DNA of 64,000 bases from positions 62,736 through 126,735 of the forward strand of contig DEFL01000081.1 in assembly GCA_002350845.1 (NCBI GenBank). Direction: 5' to 3'. The stretch's first letter is position 1; each line of letters opens with the position of its first letter. Both the position numbers and the translations under genes were made by a program. The notes beneath the pieces were generated by a model. The model had not been told where the DNA came from and did not search any database. It saw only the letters and a list, made by a program, of their open reading frames with translations. Below are positions 31,129-38,800 of this stretch, one piece after another. The stretch comes from Christensenella sp. UBA2853 (lineage in GTDB: Bacteria; Bacillota; Clostridia; Christensenellales; Aristaeellaceae).

Positions 31129-31863
31129 TTATGACTTCGCTGATTCTCCAAGCGGATTCTTGGATGGAGTTCCGGCTTTTCTCGGATAGGCTTTGGGTGT
31201 CGGTGCGTTTTTGGAGAGGCGGACAAACAGATGCTGCCAGTCCCTGCCTGGAATATCATAGGAGACGGGCTCTTCCAGATGGGCGCCGAGCAGGTGGGCG
31301 GCACGGCGTGCAGCAGTCATTTCCTCAAGGACGGAAGGGCCTTTCCAGCAGAGAGCTGAGCCGCCGACGCGGACATAGGGGAGCAGATATTCGGCCAGTA
31401 CAGGAAGCGGCGCTACAGCCCGGGCGACGGCTGCATCAAATGATGCGCGAAGTTCCGGATTCCGGGCGCCGTCTTCTGCACGCGCATGCACCAGGGTGAC
31501 ATTCTGCAGTCCCAGCTCGGCAATCACTGCGGAAAGGAAATTCAGCCGTTTCTGCTGACTGTCCAGCAGGGTAAAACGGAGATCCGGGCAGCAGATAGCC
31601 AGCGGCATGCCGGGAAAACCGGCCCCAGTGCCCACGTCGATCACACGACCGGATACAGGCAGGAGACCGGGCTGCGTGAGGGCCATCAGGGAATCAACAT
31701 AGTGCCTGTCCAGCATTTCGCTGTCTTCAGTGACGGCCGTCAGATCCATGCGTGTATTCCAGTCCAGGAGCAGGCGGTGATAGACGGCAATCTGTTCTGC
31801 CTCGCGGATGGAAACCGGAATGGAACAGGCGTTGAGACGTTCCAGAATGGTTTGTGCGTCCAT
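31129..31863 (-). CDS. rsmG: 16S rRNA (guanine527-N7)-methyltransferase RsmG (GidB)
   Basis: A 244-residue class I SAM methyltransferase. It has 'W-N-T-R-M-D-L-T-A-V', 'H-Y-V-D-S-L', the SAM loop 'V-I-D-V-G-T-G-A-G-F-P-G', and 'A-V-A-R-A-V-A', all diagnostic of RsmG. It methylates G527 of 16S rRNA, the loss of which gives low-level streptomycin resistance. It is the last protein gene of a minus-strand operon with two YdcF proteins and an alcohol dehydrogenase; the intron-bearing tRNA-Leu follows 63 bp downstream. Confidence 0.95.
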   Translation of the reverse strand: MDAQTILERLNACSIPVSIREAEQIAVYHRLLLDWNTRMDLTAVTEDSEMLDRHYVDSLMALTQPGLLPVSGRVIDVGTGAGFPGMPLAICCPDLRFTLLDSQQKRLNFLSAVIAELGLQNVTLVHARAEDGARNPELRASFDAAVARAVAPLPVLAEYLLPYVRVGGSALCWKGPSVLEEMTAARRAAHLLGAHLEEPVSYDIPGRDWQHLFVRLSKNAPTPKAYPRKAGTPSKNPLGESAKS

Positions 31864-31875
31864 GCAGATGCTCCT

Positions 31876-32475
31876 TTACAGTGTGACATGCAGGGTGGAT
31901 TCAATCCAGTATTTGACCCAGGAAAGTGCCTCGCGGGCATGGTTTTTCAGCCAGAACCAGCCGCCGAGTGTCGGGGAACCCAGACCAACGGCATGGAATC
32001 CCTGATCCTGTGCCAGACGCAGCGAGCGCGGCAGATGATAGTCAGAGGTGACGACCAGGACTGTTTCAGCCTTTTTCCCTTCAAGGAGGGAAGCGGCGTG
32101 GAGGAGATTCTGCCGGGTATTGAAAGAGGTGTCATCCATGAGGACCGCATCCTCCGGAATGCCCTGCTCAATCAGGACACGGCGCATGACATGTGCCTCG
32201 GCATCCGGTTCATCCGAGCCCTGTGCTCCGCAGACCACAATGATGCATGGATGCTTTCTGTAGGCTTCCGCGGCTGCATCCAGGCGCCACTGCAGCTGGA
32301 TGGACGGTGTGCCGTCAGGCCGGACCTGAGCACCCAGGACGATGATGGCGTCATAATTATCCTGAGGCGCTTCCACGTGGGCTTCTTTCCAGCAGACCAT
32401 GCCGATCAGGCCGATGTAGATGACCACAGCGATCAGGAAAAGAGTCAGAATGATGCGTAAAAACGGATGATGCAT
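31876..32475 (-). CDS. YdcF/SanA-family (DUF218) membrane-anchored protein
   Basis: A 199-residue protein with one N-terminal membrane helix (residues 6-28), then a DUF218 domain: 'D-A-I-I-V-L-G-A-Q-V', 'V-V-C-G-A-Q-G', 'E-A-H-V-M-R-R-V-L', 'N-T-R-Q-N-L', 'L-V-V-T-S-D-Y-H-L-P-R-S'. The family includes SanA, YdcF and ElyC, associated with envelope integrity; the biochemical reaction is unknown. It lies 3 bp downstream of another DUF218 gene, and rsmG follows after 12 bp. Confidence 0.88.
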   Translation of the reverse strand: MHHPFLRIILTLFLIAVVIYIGLIGMVCWKEAHVEAPQDNYDAIIVLGAQVRPDGTPSIQLQWRLDAAAEAYRKHPCIIVVCGAQGSDEPDAEAHVMRRVLIEQGIPEDAVLMDDTSFNTRQNLLHAASLLEGKKAETVLVVTSDYHLPRSLRLAQDQGFHAVGLGSPTLGGWFWLKNHAREALSWVKYWIESTLHVTL

Positions 32476-32478
32476 GGT

Positions 32479-33120
32479 TCAGTTCCCTTCAAACGGTAAA
32501 GTATTGGCAGGCGGAGGCTCACGGCCTTCCATAAGACAGTCGAAGATTTCCATGACCTGGCTTCCCATGCGGCGGACCTCACCCAGAACAGTATGCCGGC
32601 CTTCTTCTGTAAGATACCAGGTGTCCGGCCCGATGGCGGGCACCGCGGCGGGCACCGTCAGAATCCTGCTCTCCGGATAGGCCGCCTGGTAGTAAAAGAG
32701 TGCGCGGCGGGCATGATAGGACCGGCAGCAGAGGATGGCCTGATGAACCGGCAGATGGAGACCGTCCGTCACCTTTCTGGAAAACGTGGCGTTTTCCCAG
32801 GTGAAGGTGGCTTTGTCCTCGCGGAGAATTGCGTCATCCGGAACACCCAGGGACAGCAGCAGACTGCGCATCCAGGCCCACTCTGAGTCAAACTCCGGGT
32901 CCCCGGAAAACGCATCGGCAGCCTTTGCATGGCAGCCGGAGGGAAGAATGTACGGGGCATACCCCTCGGCATACAGCTTTGCAGCGAGGCGGACATGTTC
33001 TTCATGGCTTGATCCGGGAAGAAAGATCAGATCACTTTTCTCCGGAAGATCCTGCACAAAGATAAAACGAGTGACCGCGTCAATATATGCCCGGTGCTGC
33101 AGGTAAAATTCATTCTGCAT
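32479..33120 (-). CDS. YdcF-family (DUF218) soluble protein
   Basis: A 213-residue DUF218 protein without a membrane segment: 'D-L-I-F-L-P-G-S-S-H-E', 'I-L-P-S-G-C-H-A-K', 'E-W-A-W-M-R-S-L-L', 'T-W-E-N-A', 'I-L-C-C-R-S-Y-H-A-R-R-A'. The usual 'T-S-D-Y-H' is changed to 'C-R-S-Y-H', typical of the YdcF cytoplasmic branch. Its start at 33120 overlaps the end of the dehydrogenase gene by 11 bp and uses a GGAGG inside that gene, so translation is probably coupled. Confidence 0.85.
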   Translation of the reverse strand: MQNEFYLQHRAYIDAVTRFIFVQDLPEKSDLIFLPGSSHEEHVRLAAKLYAEGYAPYILPSGCHAKAADAFSGDPEFDSEWAWMRSLLLSLGVPDDAILREDKATFTWENATFSRKVTDGLHLPVHQAILCCRSYHARRALFYYQAAYPESRILTVPAAVPAIGPDTWYLTEEGRHTVLGEVRRMGSQVMEIFDCLMEGREPPPANTLPFEGN

Positions 33121-34207
33121 GGTGCCTCCACAGGGCCAGAGCCTTTTCAGCCATTTCTTCAGGTGCCGGATTCAGGGCCTGGATATACAGAGCGCGGATA
33201 TCTTCGCGAGTCAGCGGCTGGGGATGATTGCCGAGCCGCTCAATATTCACGGAATCGGTCAGATAGTCCAGCAGCTCAGGATCCGCACAGCGGGGCGGAT
33301 ACAGACCGGTATCCAGGCAGAGCCCGAGGAACAGAAGCGGCGCGTCATTGAAGGACACGCCCATTCTGGAGGCCAGCATGCTGCCCGGCTTGATGAAAGC
33401 CGGATCCCGGGTCAGCCGCATCCAGAGATAGGGAAGCGTCAGTGCGCAGGCGTCCCCGTGCGGGATGCCGAGCTGTTTGGTGATCTGGTAGCTCATGGCG
33501 TGGGCTGCGGTGGTGCGGGTCATCTGAATGGCCTCTCCAGCGGCATAGCTTGCGTGAAGCATCTGTTCGGCGGCCTGTCTGTCTCCCTGCAGATAGGGGA
33601 GAAACCAGTGAAAGATCACCTGCATGGCAGGGCCTGCAATCATTTGGCTCTCTGTGGTGGCGGCTTTGGACCAGAACGATTCAATTGCCTGGCACAGCGC
33701 ATCCAGCGCGCAGGAGCGTTTCATATCAGCAGGGAGCGTGGAGAGCAGGGAAGGATCCAGAATGACGCCCTGTGCCAGCAGCATGGGATGGGAAAGGGAA
33801 TGCTTCTGACCATCCACATACAGGACGGCGGTCTGCGTGGCTTCGGAGCCGGAACCGGCTGTGGTCGGCACACAGATCAGGGGATAGGCATGACTGCCGG
33901 GATACTGACCGAGCAGCGCTGCGGGAAAGGACGTGGAGAGCAGCATGGCCTTGATGCCCTTGGCTGTATCCATGGCGCTGCCGCCGCCGATGGCCACCAG
34001 GCCGTCGCAGCCTTTGCGCTGAAACATGCTGACGCCGGCAGCACACTGGTCAAAATCCGGATTGGGCTCGAAATGCGAAAAGACAGGGGCACAGTCGGGA
34101 AGACGGGACGTCCAGCGGCGTGAGCAGACATAGAGCGGACGTGTCATGCCCACGGCGGAGAGCAAATCCGAAAGCGCATCCAGGGATGTGCGAATCATCT
34201 GTGACAT
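33110..34207 (-). CDS. Iron-containing alcohol dehydrogenase
   Basis: A 365-residue type III alcohol dehydrogenase: 'V-A-I-G-G-G-S-A-M-D-T-A-K', 'P-T-T-A-G-S-G-S-E-A-T', and the metal-ligand region 'A-A-H-A-M-S-Y ... I-P-H-G-D-A-C-A'. These enzymes interconvert alcohols and aldehydes or ketones with NAD(P)H. ATG 34207 has GAGGTG six bases upstream; the GTG at 34216 sits in that site. It heads the operon running through both YdcF genes to rsmG. Its physiological substrate cannot be told from sequence. Confidence 0.92.
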   Translation of the reverse strand: MSQMIRTSLDALSDLLSAVGMTRPLYVCSRRWTSRLPDCAPVFSHFEPNPDFDQCAAGVSMFQRKGCDGLVAIGGGSAMDTAKGIKAMLLSTSFPAALLGQYPGSHAYPLICVPTTAGSGSEATQTAVLYVDGQKHSLSHPMLLAQGVILDPSLLSTLPADMKRSCALDALCQAIESFWSKAATTESQMIAGPAMQVIFHWFLPYLQGDRQAAEQMLHASYAAGEAIQMTRTTAAHAMSYQITKQLGIPHGDACALTLPYLWMRLTRDPAFIKPGSMLASRMGVSFNDAPLLFLGLCLDTGLYPPRCADPELLDYLTDSVNIERLGNHPQPLTREDIRALYIQALNPAPEEMAEKALALWRHHAE

Positions 34208-34348
34208 AGGAAACACCTCGTGAGGAGTGTACAGGATGCCCGGGGGACTGTCAAGAAAATGACCTGCCGGGACGGGAAGAAACGAGTGGGAGAGATGCGT
34301 TGAATAGATGAAAGCTGCAGCACAGATCTTAGGGAAGGAAGTTATACC

Positions 34349-35644
34349 ATGCTGAAACGAATCACTGCACTGCTGATGATCCTTGCTCTATGCGCCGGGA
34401 TCGTCTCCTGCATTGCGGATGGGACCAGTATGCCGTCTGAAATCCGGGAATATTTTTCATCCGGCAGATATGCGGGAACCATACTGGAGAGCAGCGGGGA
34501 ATGCGCGAACTGGTATTTTGTCCTGAGCAGCGACGCGAAGGGCCAGAATACGCTCTTTGCATTCCGAAAGGACAGAAACGGGACCTGGAAATACAGTTTT
34601 AAGACCAGTGGAGCTGTTCTGCAGGGCAGAAACAGGGTGACCATTGGTGTATCCGAAAGCGGATATCAGGACTGGGGAACCGATGAAATCATCAGCCAAC
34701 CGTCTCTGCTCATCTATCAGTCCGATGAAACGGATGAATATACGGAAGCGTTTCTAGCCTTTGTCCTTCGGGACGGCGTATGGAAGTTTACGCGCTACTG
34801 GAATCTGAAGACCGGTGCGACCATCCGGGGATACGATGACAGGCTGACCTATTACAGAGGCATCGAAGATCCAGCCGTGCGCGGAAGCGCTTACGGTACC
34901 TACGAGCGGAACCTTCAGTACTTTTCCTTCAGCGCACTGCCAAAGACACTTGGTGCGGCACAGGAAAAGCTTTCGTATGCGCCGCAGATCCCTGCATACG
35001 GCACATTGAGTGCGCAGGAGATCCAGTTCACATCCGGCAGGAAATACAGTGTGTATCAGGGCCCGGGAACGCAGTACGGGCAGGCAGGGAATGGAAAAGC
35101 GGCCGTCAGCACCAACGACTGGATTCAGGTTTTTGGAGAGGAAAACGGCTGGATTCTGATCCAGTACGACATCACATCCGACCATATGCGGATCGGCTGG
35201 ATTGATTCAAAGGCACTGCCGCGGAACGCTTCCGTGAAACAGCTGCATTTTGAGCCGATCTCAGCCTACACGACAGAGGCTGTGAGCATGACGGATGATC
35301 CGCTCTATTCGCGCACATCCATCGGAAGCCTCGGACCGAATGCATCCGTGATCTTGCTGGCGTCCATGGGTGACTGGGCCTATATTGAAACGACATCCGC
35401 CGCTTCTCCGATCCGGGGCTTTGTGCCTCTCCGGTCGCTGACCACCTCGGCGCATCTGACAAGAGAACAGGTTGTCAGACGGGCCCAGGAGATGACAGGA
35501 CTGTATGTGGAACCAGCAGAAACATCGTATGATGCACGGACCCAGCTATGGACGGTGACCTTTCTTGTCAACGGAGAGGTTACCAATGTCATGGTGACCG
35601 ATGCCGACGGAAGCCTCGATGTGCAGGATCTGCCCAACGGCTGA
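34349..35644 (+). CDS. Lipoprotein with bacterial SH3-like repeats
   Basis: A 431-residue exported protein. The signal sequence ends in a lipobox-like 'G-I-V-S-C' (Cys21). Residues about 35-190 are beta-rich and unassigned. Residues about 220-295 ('Y-S-V-Y-Q-G-P-G-T-Q-Y-G', 'W-I-Q-V-F-G-E-E-N-G-W') form an SH3b-type domain, and a second follows (residues about 305-370, 'S-M-G-D-W-A-Y-I-E-T'). The last 55 residues resemble a PepSY-like strand-helix unit. A cell-wall-associated sensor or binding protein is plausible. It is monocistronic with its own terminator. Confidence 0.75.
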   Translation: MLKRITALLMILALCAGIVSCIADGTSMPSEIREYFSSGRYAGTILESSGECANWYFVLSSDAKGQNTLFAFRKDRNGTWKYSFKTSGAVLQGRNRVTIGVSESGYQDWGTDEIISQPSLLIYQSDETDEYTEAFLAFVLRDGVWKFTRYWNLKTGATIRGYDDRLTYYRGIEDPAVRGSAYGTYERNLQYFSFSALPKTLGAAQEKLSYAPQIPAYGTLSAQEIQFTSGRKYSVYQGPGTQYGQAGNGKAAVSTNDWIQVFGEENGWILIQYDITSDHMRIGWIDSKALPRNASVKQLHFEPISAYTTEAVSMTDDPLYSRTSIGSLGPNASVILLASMGDWAYIETTSAASPIRGFVPLRSLTTSAHLTREQVVRRAQEMTGLYVEPAETSYDARTQLWTVTFLVNGEVTNVMVTDADGSLDVQDLPNG

Positions 35645-35653
35645 TCTTTCGAC

Positions 35654-35687
35654 GGACCTTCAGACCGTGTGCTGAAGGTCCTTTTTT
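35654..35687 (+). terminator. Intrinsic terminator of the SH3 lipoprotein gene
   Basis: A perfect 10-bp stem (35654-35663 with 35672-35681), an 8-nt loop, then six T residues, 10 bp after the stop codon. Confidence 0.9.
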
Positions 35688-35708
35688 CAGGGAACGGCGG
35701 TCAGGCGC

Positions 35709-35739
35709 AAAAAAAGGACTGTGACTTGCGTCACAGTCC
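35709..35739 (-). terminator. Intrinsic terminator of the zinc-ribbon gene
   Basis: On the minus strand a perfect 9-bp stem (35739-35731 with 35724-35716) is followed by seven T residues. It is 20 bp downstream of the gene ending at 35759. Confidence 0.88.
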
Positions 35740-35758
35740 CGGACGTTCAGTTATCTCA

Positions 35759-36046
35759 TCAAAACTGGTTCTGCTTCATGGCTGTGAAGCACTCACGGCA
35801 GTAGACGGGACGATCTCCGCGGGGCTGGAAGGGAACCTGGGTCTCACGGCCGCAGTTGTCGCACACAACGGTGAACATCTGACGGGGTGCATTGCCGTTC
35901 TGGGCAGCGCGCTTTGCAGCACGGCACTCGGGGCAGCGGCTGGGCTTGTTCTGGAAACCCTTCTCGGCGAAGAAAGCCTGCTCGGAAGCAGAGAAAACAA
36001 ATTCGCGTCCGCAGTCTCTACAAGTAAGTGTTTCGTCCTGGTACAT
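35759..36046 (-). CDS. Double zinc-ribbon protein (zf-trcl / CxxC-x17-CxxC type)
   Basis: A 95-residue protein with two treble/ribbon units. The first is 'L-T-C-R-D-C-G-R-E-F-V-F-S-A-S-E-Q-A-F-F' closed by 'R-C-P-E-C-R'; the second is 'C-D-N-C-G-R-E-T' closed by 'Y-C-R-E-C-F'. Each supplies four cysteines for a zinc ion. Such proteins are common, highly expressed and functionally uncharacterised in Firmicutes. ATG 36046 has GGAGG eight bases upstream; the long open extension to 36310 has no support. The promoter at 36189-36217 implies a 135-nt leader. Confidence 0.85.
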   Translation of the reverse strand: MYQDETLTCRDCGREFVFSASEQAFFAEKGFQNKPSRCPECRAAKRAAQNGNAPRQMFTVVCDNCGRETQVPFQPRGDRPVYCRECFTAMKQNQF

Positions 36047-36188
36047 GGTAAAAGACCTCCTGCTATAGGTAAAAAATGTTTTTTGTCGCCTATCCTCATG
36101 CCAGGCATTACTTCTATGGTTTACGGCATTTGGGTTGCGCGATACCAAGGAGGAGAGAGTCTTGCAAAGCGGGCGGCGAACGAAGTGA

Positions 36189-36217
36189 ATTATAGCATAT
36201 TGGTTACAATTTGTACA
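36189..36217 (-). promoter_or_regulatory. Promoter of the zinc-ribbon gene
   Basis: On the minus strand: TGTACA (36217-36212), a 17-bp spacer, TATAAT (36194-36189). The predicted start near 36182 leaves a long AT-rich leader. The remaining gap to the XRE gene (36220-36490) is AT-rich, and I see no further gene in it. Confidence 0.65.
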
Positions 36218-36495
36218 GCGAAAATACAAAAAGGTTTGAAAAGGTCCGGAATCCAGTCTTTTCCCTGATTCAGAATCAGAGATGAAGGGGGCATATATAT
36301 CATGAATCAAAAGTTATAACGGCCATGGAACAGGTATGATCATATGCAAAAAAGTACAAAGAAAAAACATTTTTCGCTCTTGCAGACAAAAAAATAATGC
36401 TGTCTGTTCATGTACCAAATTGCAAAAATGATTAAAATATTCCGCGAAGCCTAATCAAATAGCAATTCAAGCTAATGCAGGAGGGTTCTTTACCT

Positions 36496-36810
36496 ATGGA
36501 TTATAAGGACCTGGGGAACCGTGTTCGTATCGCCAGAAGAAGCAAAACCTGGACGCAGGAAGAACTGGCAGAGAAGGTCGGAATCTCGGCATCCTTTTTG
36601 GGGCATATAGAACGCGGCACCCGTGTGGCCAGTCTGGAAACATTTGTATCTCTGTGTAATGAACTGTGTGTCACGCCGGAGTATCTTCTGGCGAATAACC
36701 TTCATCTTCTGGATGAATCAGTGGCAGCCGGAATGGATGAGAATGAAAAGGCGAAACTGCAGGAATTCCTGCAGCTGGCAAGAAATGCAGTGAATAACTG
36801 GAAAACATGA
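36496..36810 (+). CDS. XRE-family helix-turn-helix regulator
   Basis: A 104-residue protein. Residues 5-62 form the Cro/C1-type helix-turn-helix ('L-G-N-R-V-R-I-A-R-R', 'T-Q-E-E-L-A-E-K-V-G-I-S-A-S-F-L-G-H-I-E-R-G'), followed by a polar helical tail that may dimerise. It is typical of small chromosomal XRE repressors in Clostridia. Start 36496 follows GGAGGG at a good distance. It stands alone between a terminator and recO; its target is not apparent. Confidence 0.88.
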   Translation: MDYKDLGNRVRIARRSKTWTQEELAEKVGISASFLGHIERGTRVASLETFVSLCNELCVTPEYLLANNLHLLDESVAAGMDENEKAKLQEFLQLARNAVNNWKT

Positions 36811-36839
36811 AAGAGCGGCGTATGACCGCTTCTTTTTTT
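36811..36839 (+). terminator. Intrinsic terminator of the XRE gene
   Basis: A short AGCGG/CCGCT stem, extended imperfectly by A-T pairs, is followed by seven T residues, starting right at the stop codon of the XRE gene. Confidence 0.7.
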
Positions 36840-36893
36840 GCAGGGAAAATCCTGAAAAGAGCGAAAGAAGGATGACAGAAAGGAGCGTGCGCG

Positions 36894-37622
36894 ATGAAAC
36901 AGACAGAAAATACGGTCATCGTCCTGCATACGGCGAATTATCGGGAAGCCGATCGGATGCTGACACTCTTCAGCCCGGTGCGCGGGAGAATGGAAGCCAT
37001 TGCGCGCGGATGCAGACGCCCGAAGTCACCTCTGCTCAATGCGGCTGAGATTTTCGCTCTCGGTGACTATGAACTGTTCGAAAAAAACGGCCGATACACG
37101 GTGGTATCGGCCTCATTGATTGAAACTTTTTATCCTCTGCGGATGGACTATGAGCGGCTGACCTGCGGCACCTATCTCCTGGGACTGTGCAATGCGGTCA
37201 TTCAGCCGGGAGAGAATGCGCAGAACCTGTTTATGCTTCTTCTGCATACCCTGTCGCGGCTGACCTTCACCGATCAGGAATGGAGACCGCTGCTGTGCGG
37301 CTTTCTCATCCATTTTGCTCAGGACCAGGGCGTCCGCCCCAGGCTGCATCACTGTATCCGGTGCTCCAAAAGAATACCGGAAGGGGAAAACTGCTTTTTC
37401 GACCTTCAGGAGGGCGGCGTGGTCTGCAGGAGCTGCCGCATGGAGGAGGATGTGCCGGTATCGGCAGCCCAGCGCCTGTTTCTGGAGGAGGCGCTTCAGG
37501 AGGGAAGTGCCTCCTGGGTGAATTCTCCCGAGCGCCATGCCCCGTTCGGCATGATGCGGAAGTATGTCGAGACACAGCTGGGAAGCCGGCTCAAGAGCGG
37601 GCTGATGCTTCCGGATGAGTGA
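36894..37622 (+). CDS. recO: DNA repair protein RecO
   Basis: A 242-residue protein with the N-terminal OB-fold ('V-I-V-L-H-T-A-N-Y-R-E-A-D-R-M-L-T-L-F-S', 'A-R-G-C-R-R-P-K-S') and the RecO zinc site 'C-I-R-C-S ... V-C-R-S-C' near residues 160-182. It loads RecA onto SSB-coated single-stranded DNA with RecR in the RecFOR pathway. GGAGCG precedes the ATG. Its stop codon is only 2 bp from the stop of the convergent capA-type gene, leaving no room for a terminator between them. Confidence 0.93.
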   Translation: MKQTENTVIVLHTANYREADRMLTLFSPVRGRMEAIARGCRRPKSPLLNAAEIFALGDYELFEKNGRYTVVSASLIETFYPLRMDYERLTCGTYLLGLCNAVIQPGENAQNLFMLLLHTLSRLTFTDQEWRPLLCGFLIHFAQDQGVRPRLHHCIRCSKRIPEGENCFFDLQEGGVVCRSCRMEEDVPVSAAQRLFLEEALQEGSASWVNSPERHAPFGMMRKYVETQLGSRLKSGLMLPDE

Positions 37623-37624
37623 CC

Positions 37625-38794
37625 TTATTCTGCAGAGAGATACTCCTGAACGGCGCAGCCGTCTTTCTCCGAATAGGGATTGAGCGTGTACTTGGTGTCA
37701 ATCTGAATGCGGGCGATGACTTCATCCGCTTCCTCGCCGGTCACGCGGACGGGCTGGAAGTTGCTCTGCGGATACGTGCCGGAGATATGAGCGGGATAGA
37801 TCCGCAGCTGCTGCCCGATATATTCTCCCAGTGCGGAGAACGTCAGGTCTGCCTGAACAACTGCGGTGAGCAGGGAATCCGGCTTCTTGACACGGGAATT
37901 GCCGCCGAAACAGAAGTTTCCGAGGGAATAGCAGATGGTCCGCTGGTTGTAGATTTCCATGCCCTGCAGGACATGCGGATGGTGCATGATGACCAGATCC
38001 GCGCCGGCATCAATCGCGGCCTTGCCGAAGCGTTCCTGGAGATAATTGCGGCCCTTGCCGTATTCGGTTCCCGCATGGAAGACAAAGACAACGGCATTGA
38101 CGCCGTCCGCTTTGAGCTGGGCGATTTCCTCCTTGCATTTGGGGAAGAGAGAATTGAACTTGGGAGAGACCAGACCATAGAATGCAATCCGGATGCCGTC
38201 CTTCTCAAAGATGTAGCTGTTCGAGTATCCAAAGTAAGCAATGTCTGCCTTTTCGAGCTCTTCCATGGTGGACTTGTAACCGCGGTCACCGTAATCCTGC
38301 ATATGGTTATTGGAAAGATTGCAGGCCTCGACCGAGGATACTTTCAGAATATTCAGAAGCTCAGGGGCTCCGCGGAAGCGGAACTCCTTTTTCTTGTTTT
38401 CACCGGAGGCGGAGTCGGAGATGACACCTTCAAGATTGATGACGGTCAGATCATCGTTCTCAAAGAGGTCCAGGAAATTCTTGAGGAAATAGCTGTCGCC
38501 GTACTTCTTGACATGCGATTCAAAGGAGGTCGCGCGGTTTCTGTAGGCTTCTTCACTGCCGAGCGTCACATCCCCGGTAAAGGTGATGGTGATGGTTTTG
38601 TTGCCCGAATCCGGTACCACTTCCGTATCCGCACTTCCGACGACCGAGGGAAGATCGATCGACTCAAAGTCTGCAGAAAGACTGTCCGATTCGCTGCCGG
38701 GTTCGGGAATCTCAACGGCTGTCACCGTCTCGCCCAGCGCACAGGGGATCACAAAGAGACAGACCAGCAGGAAAGCCAGAAAACGCTGTTTCAT
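37625..38794 (-). CDS. CapA/PgsA-family metallophosphatase-like envelope protein
   Basis: A 389-residue exported protein with a signal peptide (residues 1-22, 'F-V-I-P-C-A-L-G-E'). The body has the CapA pattern: 'I-T-F-T-G-D-V-T-L-G', 'N-L-E-G-V-I', 'S-N-N-H-M-Q-D-Y-G', 'H-A-G-T-E-Y', 'I-M-H-H-P-H-V-L-Q-G' and 'Y-S-L-G-N-F-C-F-G-G', conserved metal-binding blocks of the family. CapA/PgsA proteins take part in poly-gamma-glutamate or capsule assembly, but many homologues are unassigned. It follows the flippase gene by 6 bp, so the pair probably acts in envelope polymer export. Confidence 0.9.
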   Translation of the reverse strand: MKQRFLAFLLVCLFVIPCALGETVTAVEIPEPGSESDSLSADFESIDLPSVVGSADTEVVPDSGNKTITITFTGDVTLGSEEAYRNRATSFESHVKKYGDSYFLKNFLDLFENDDLTVINLEGVISDSASGENKKKEFRFRGAPELLNILKVSSVEACNLSNNHMQDYGDRGYKSTMEELEKADIAYFGYSNSYIFEKDGIRIAFYGLVSPKFNSLFPKCKEEIAQLKADGVNAVVFVFHAGTEYGKGRNYLQERFGKAAIDAGADLVIMHHPHVLQGMEIYNQRTICYSLGNFCFGGNSRVKKPDSLLTAVVQADLTFSALGEYIGQQLRIYPAHISGTYPQSNFQPVRVTGEEADEVIARIQIDTKYTLNPYSEKDGCAVQEYLSAE

Positions 38795-38800
38795 ATGGGT

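Noticed and set aside
30954..31499. Plus-strand 181-codon frame over the tRNA 5' exon, intron and rsmG end
   Set aside because: It covers structured RNA and is antisense to rsmG; no coding signal.
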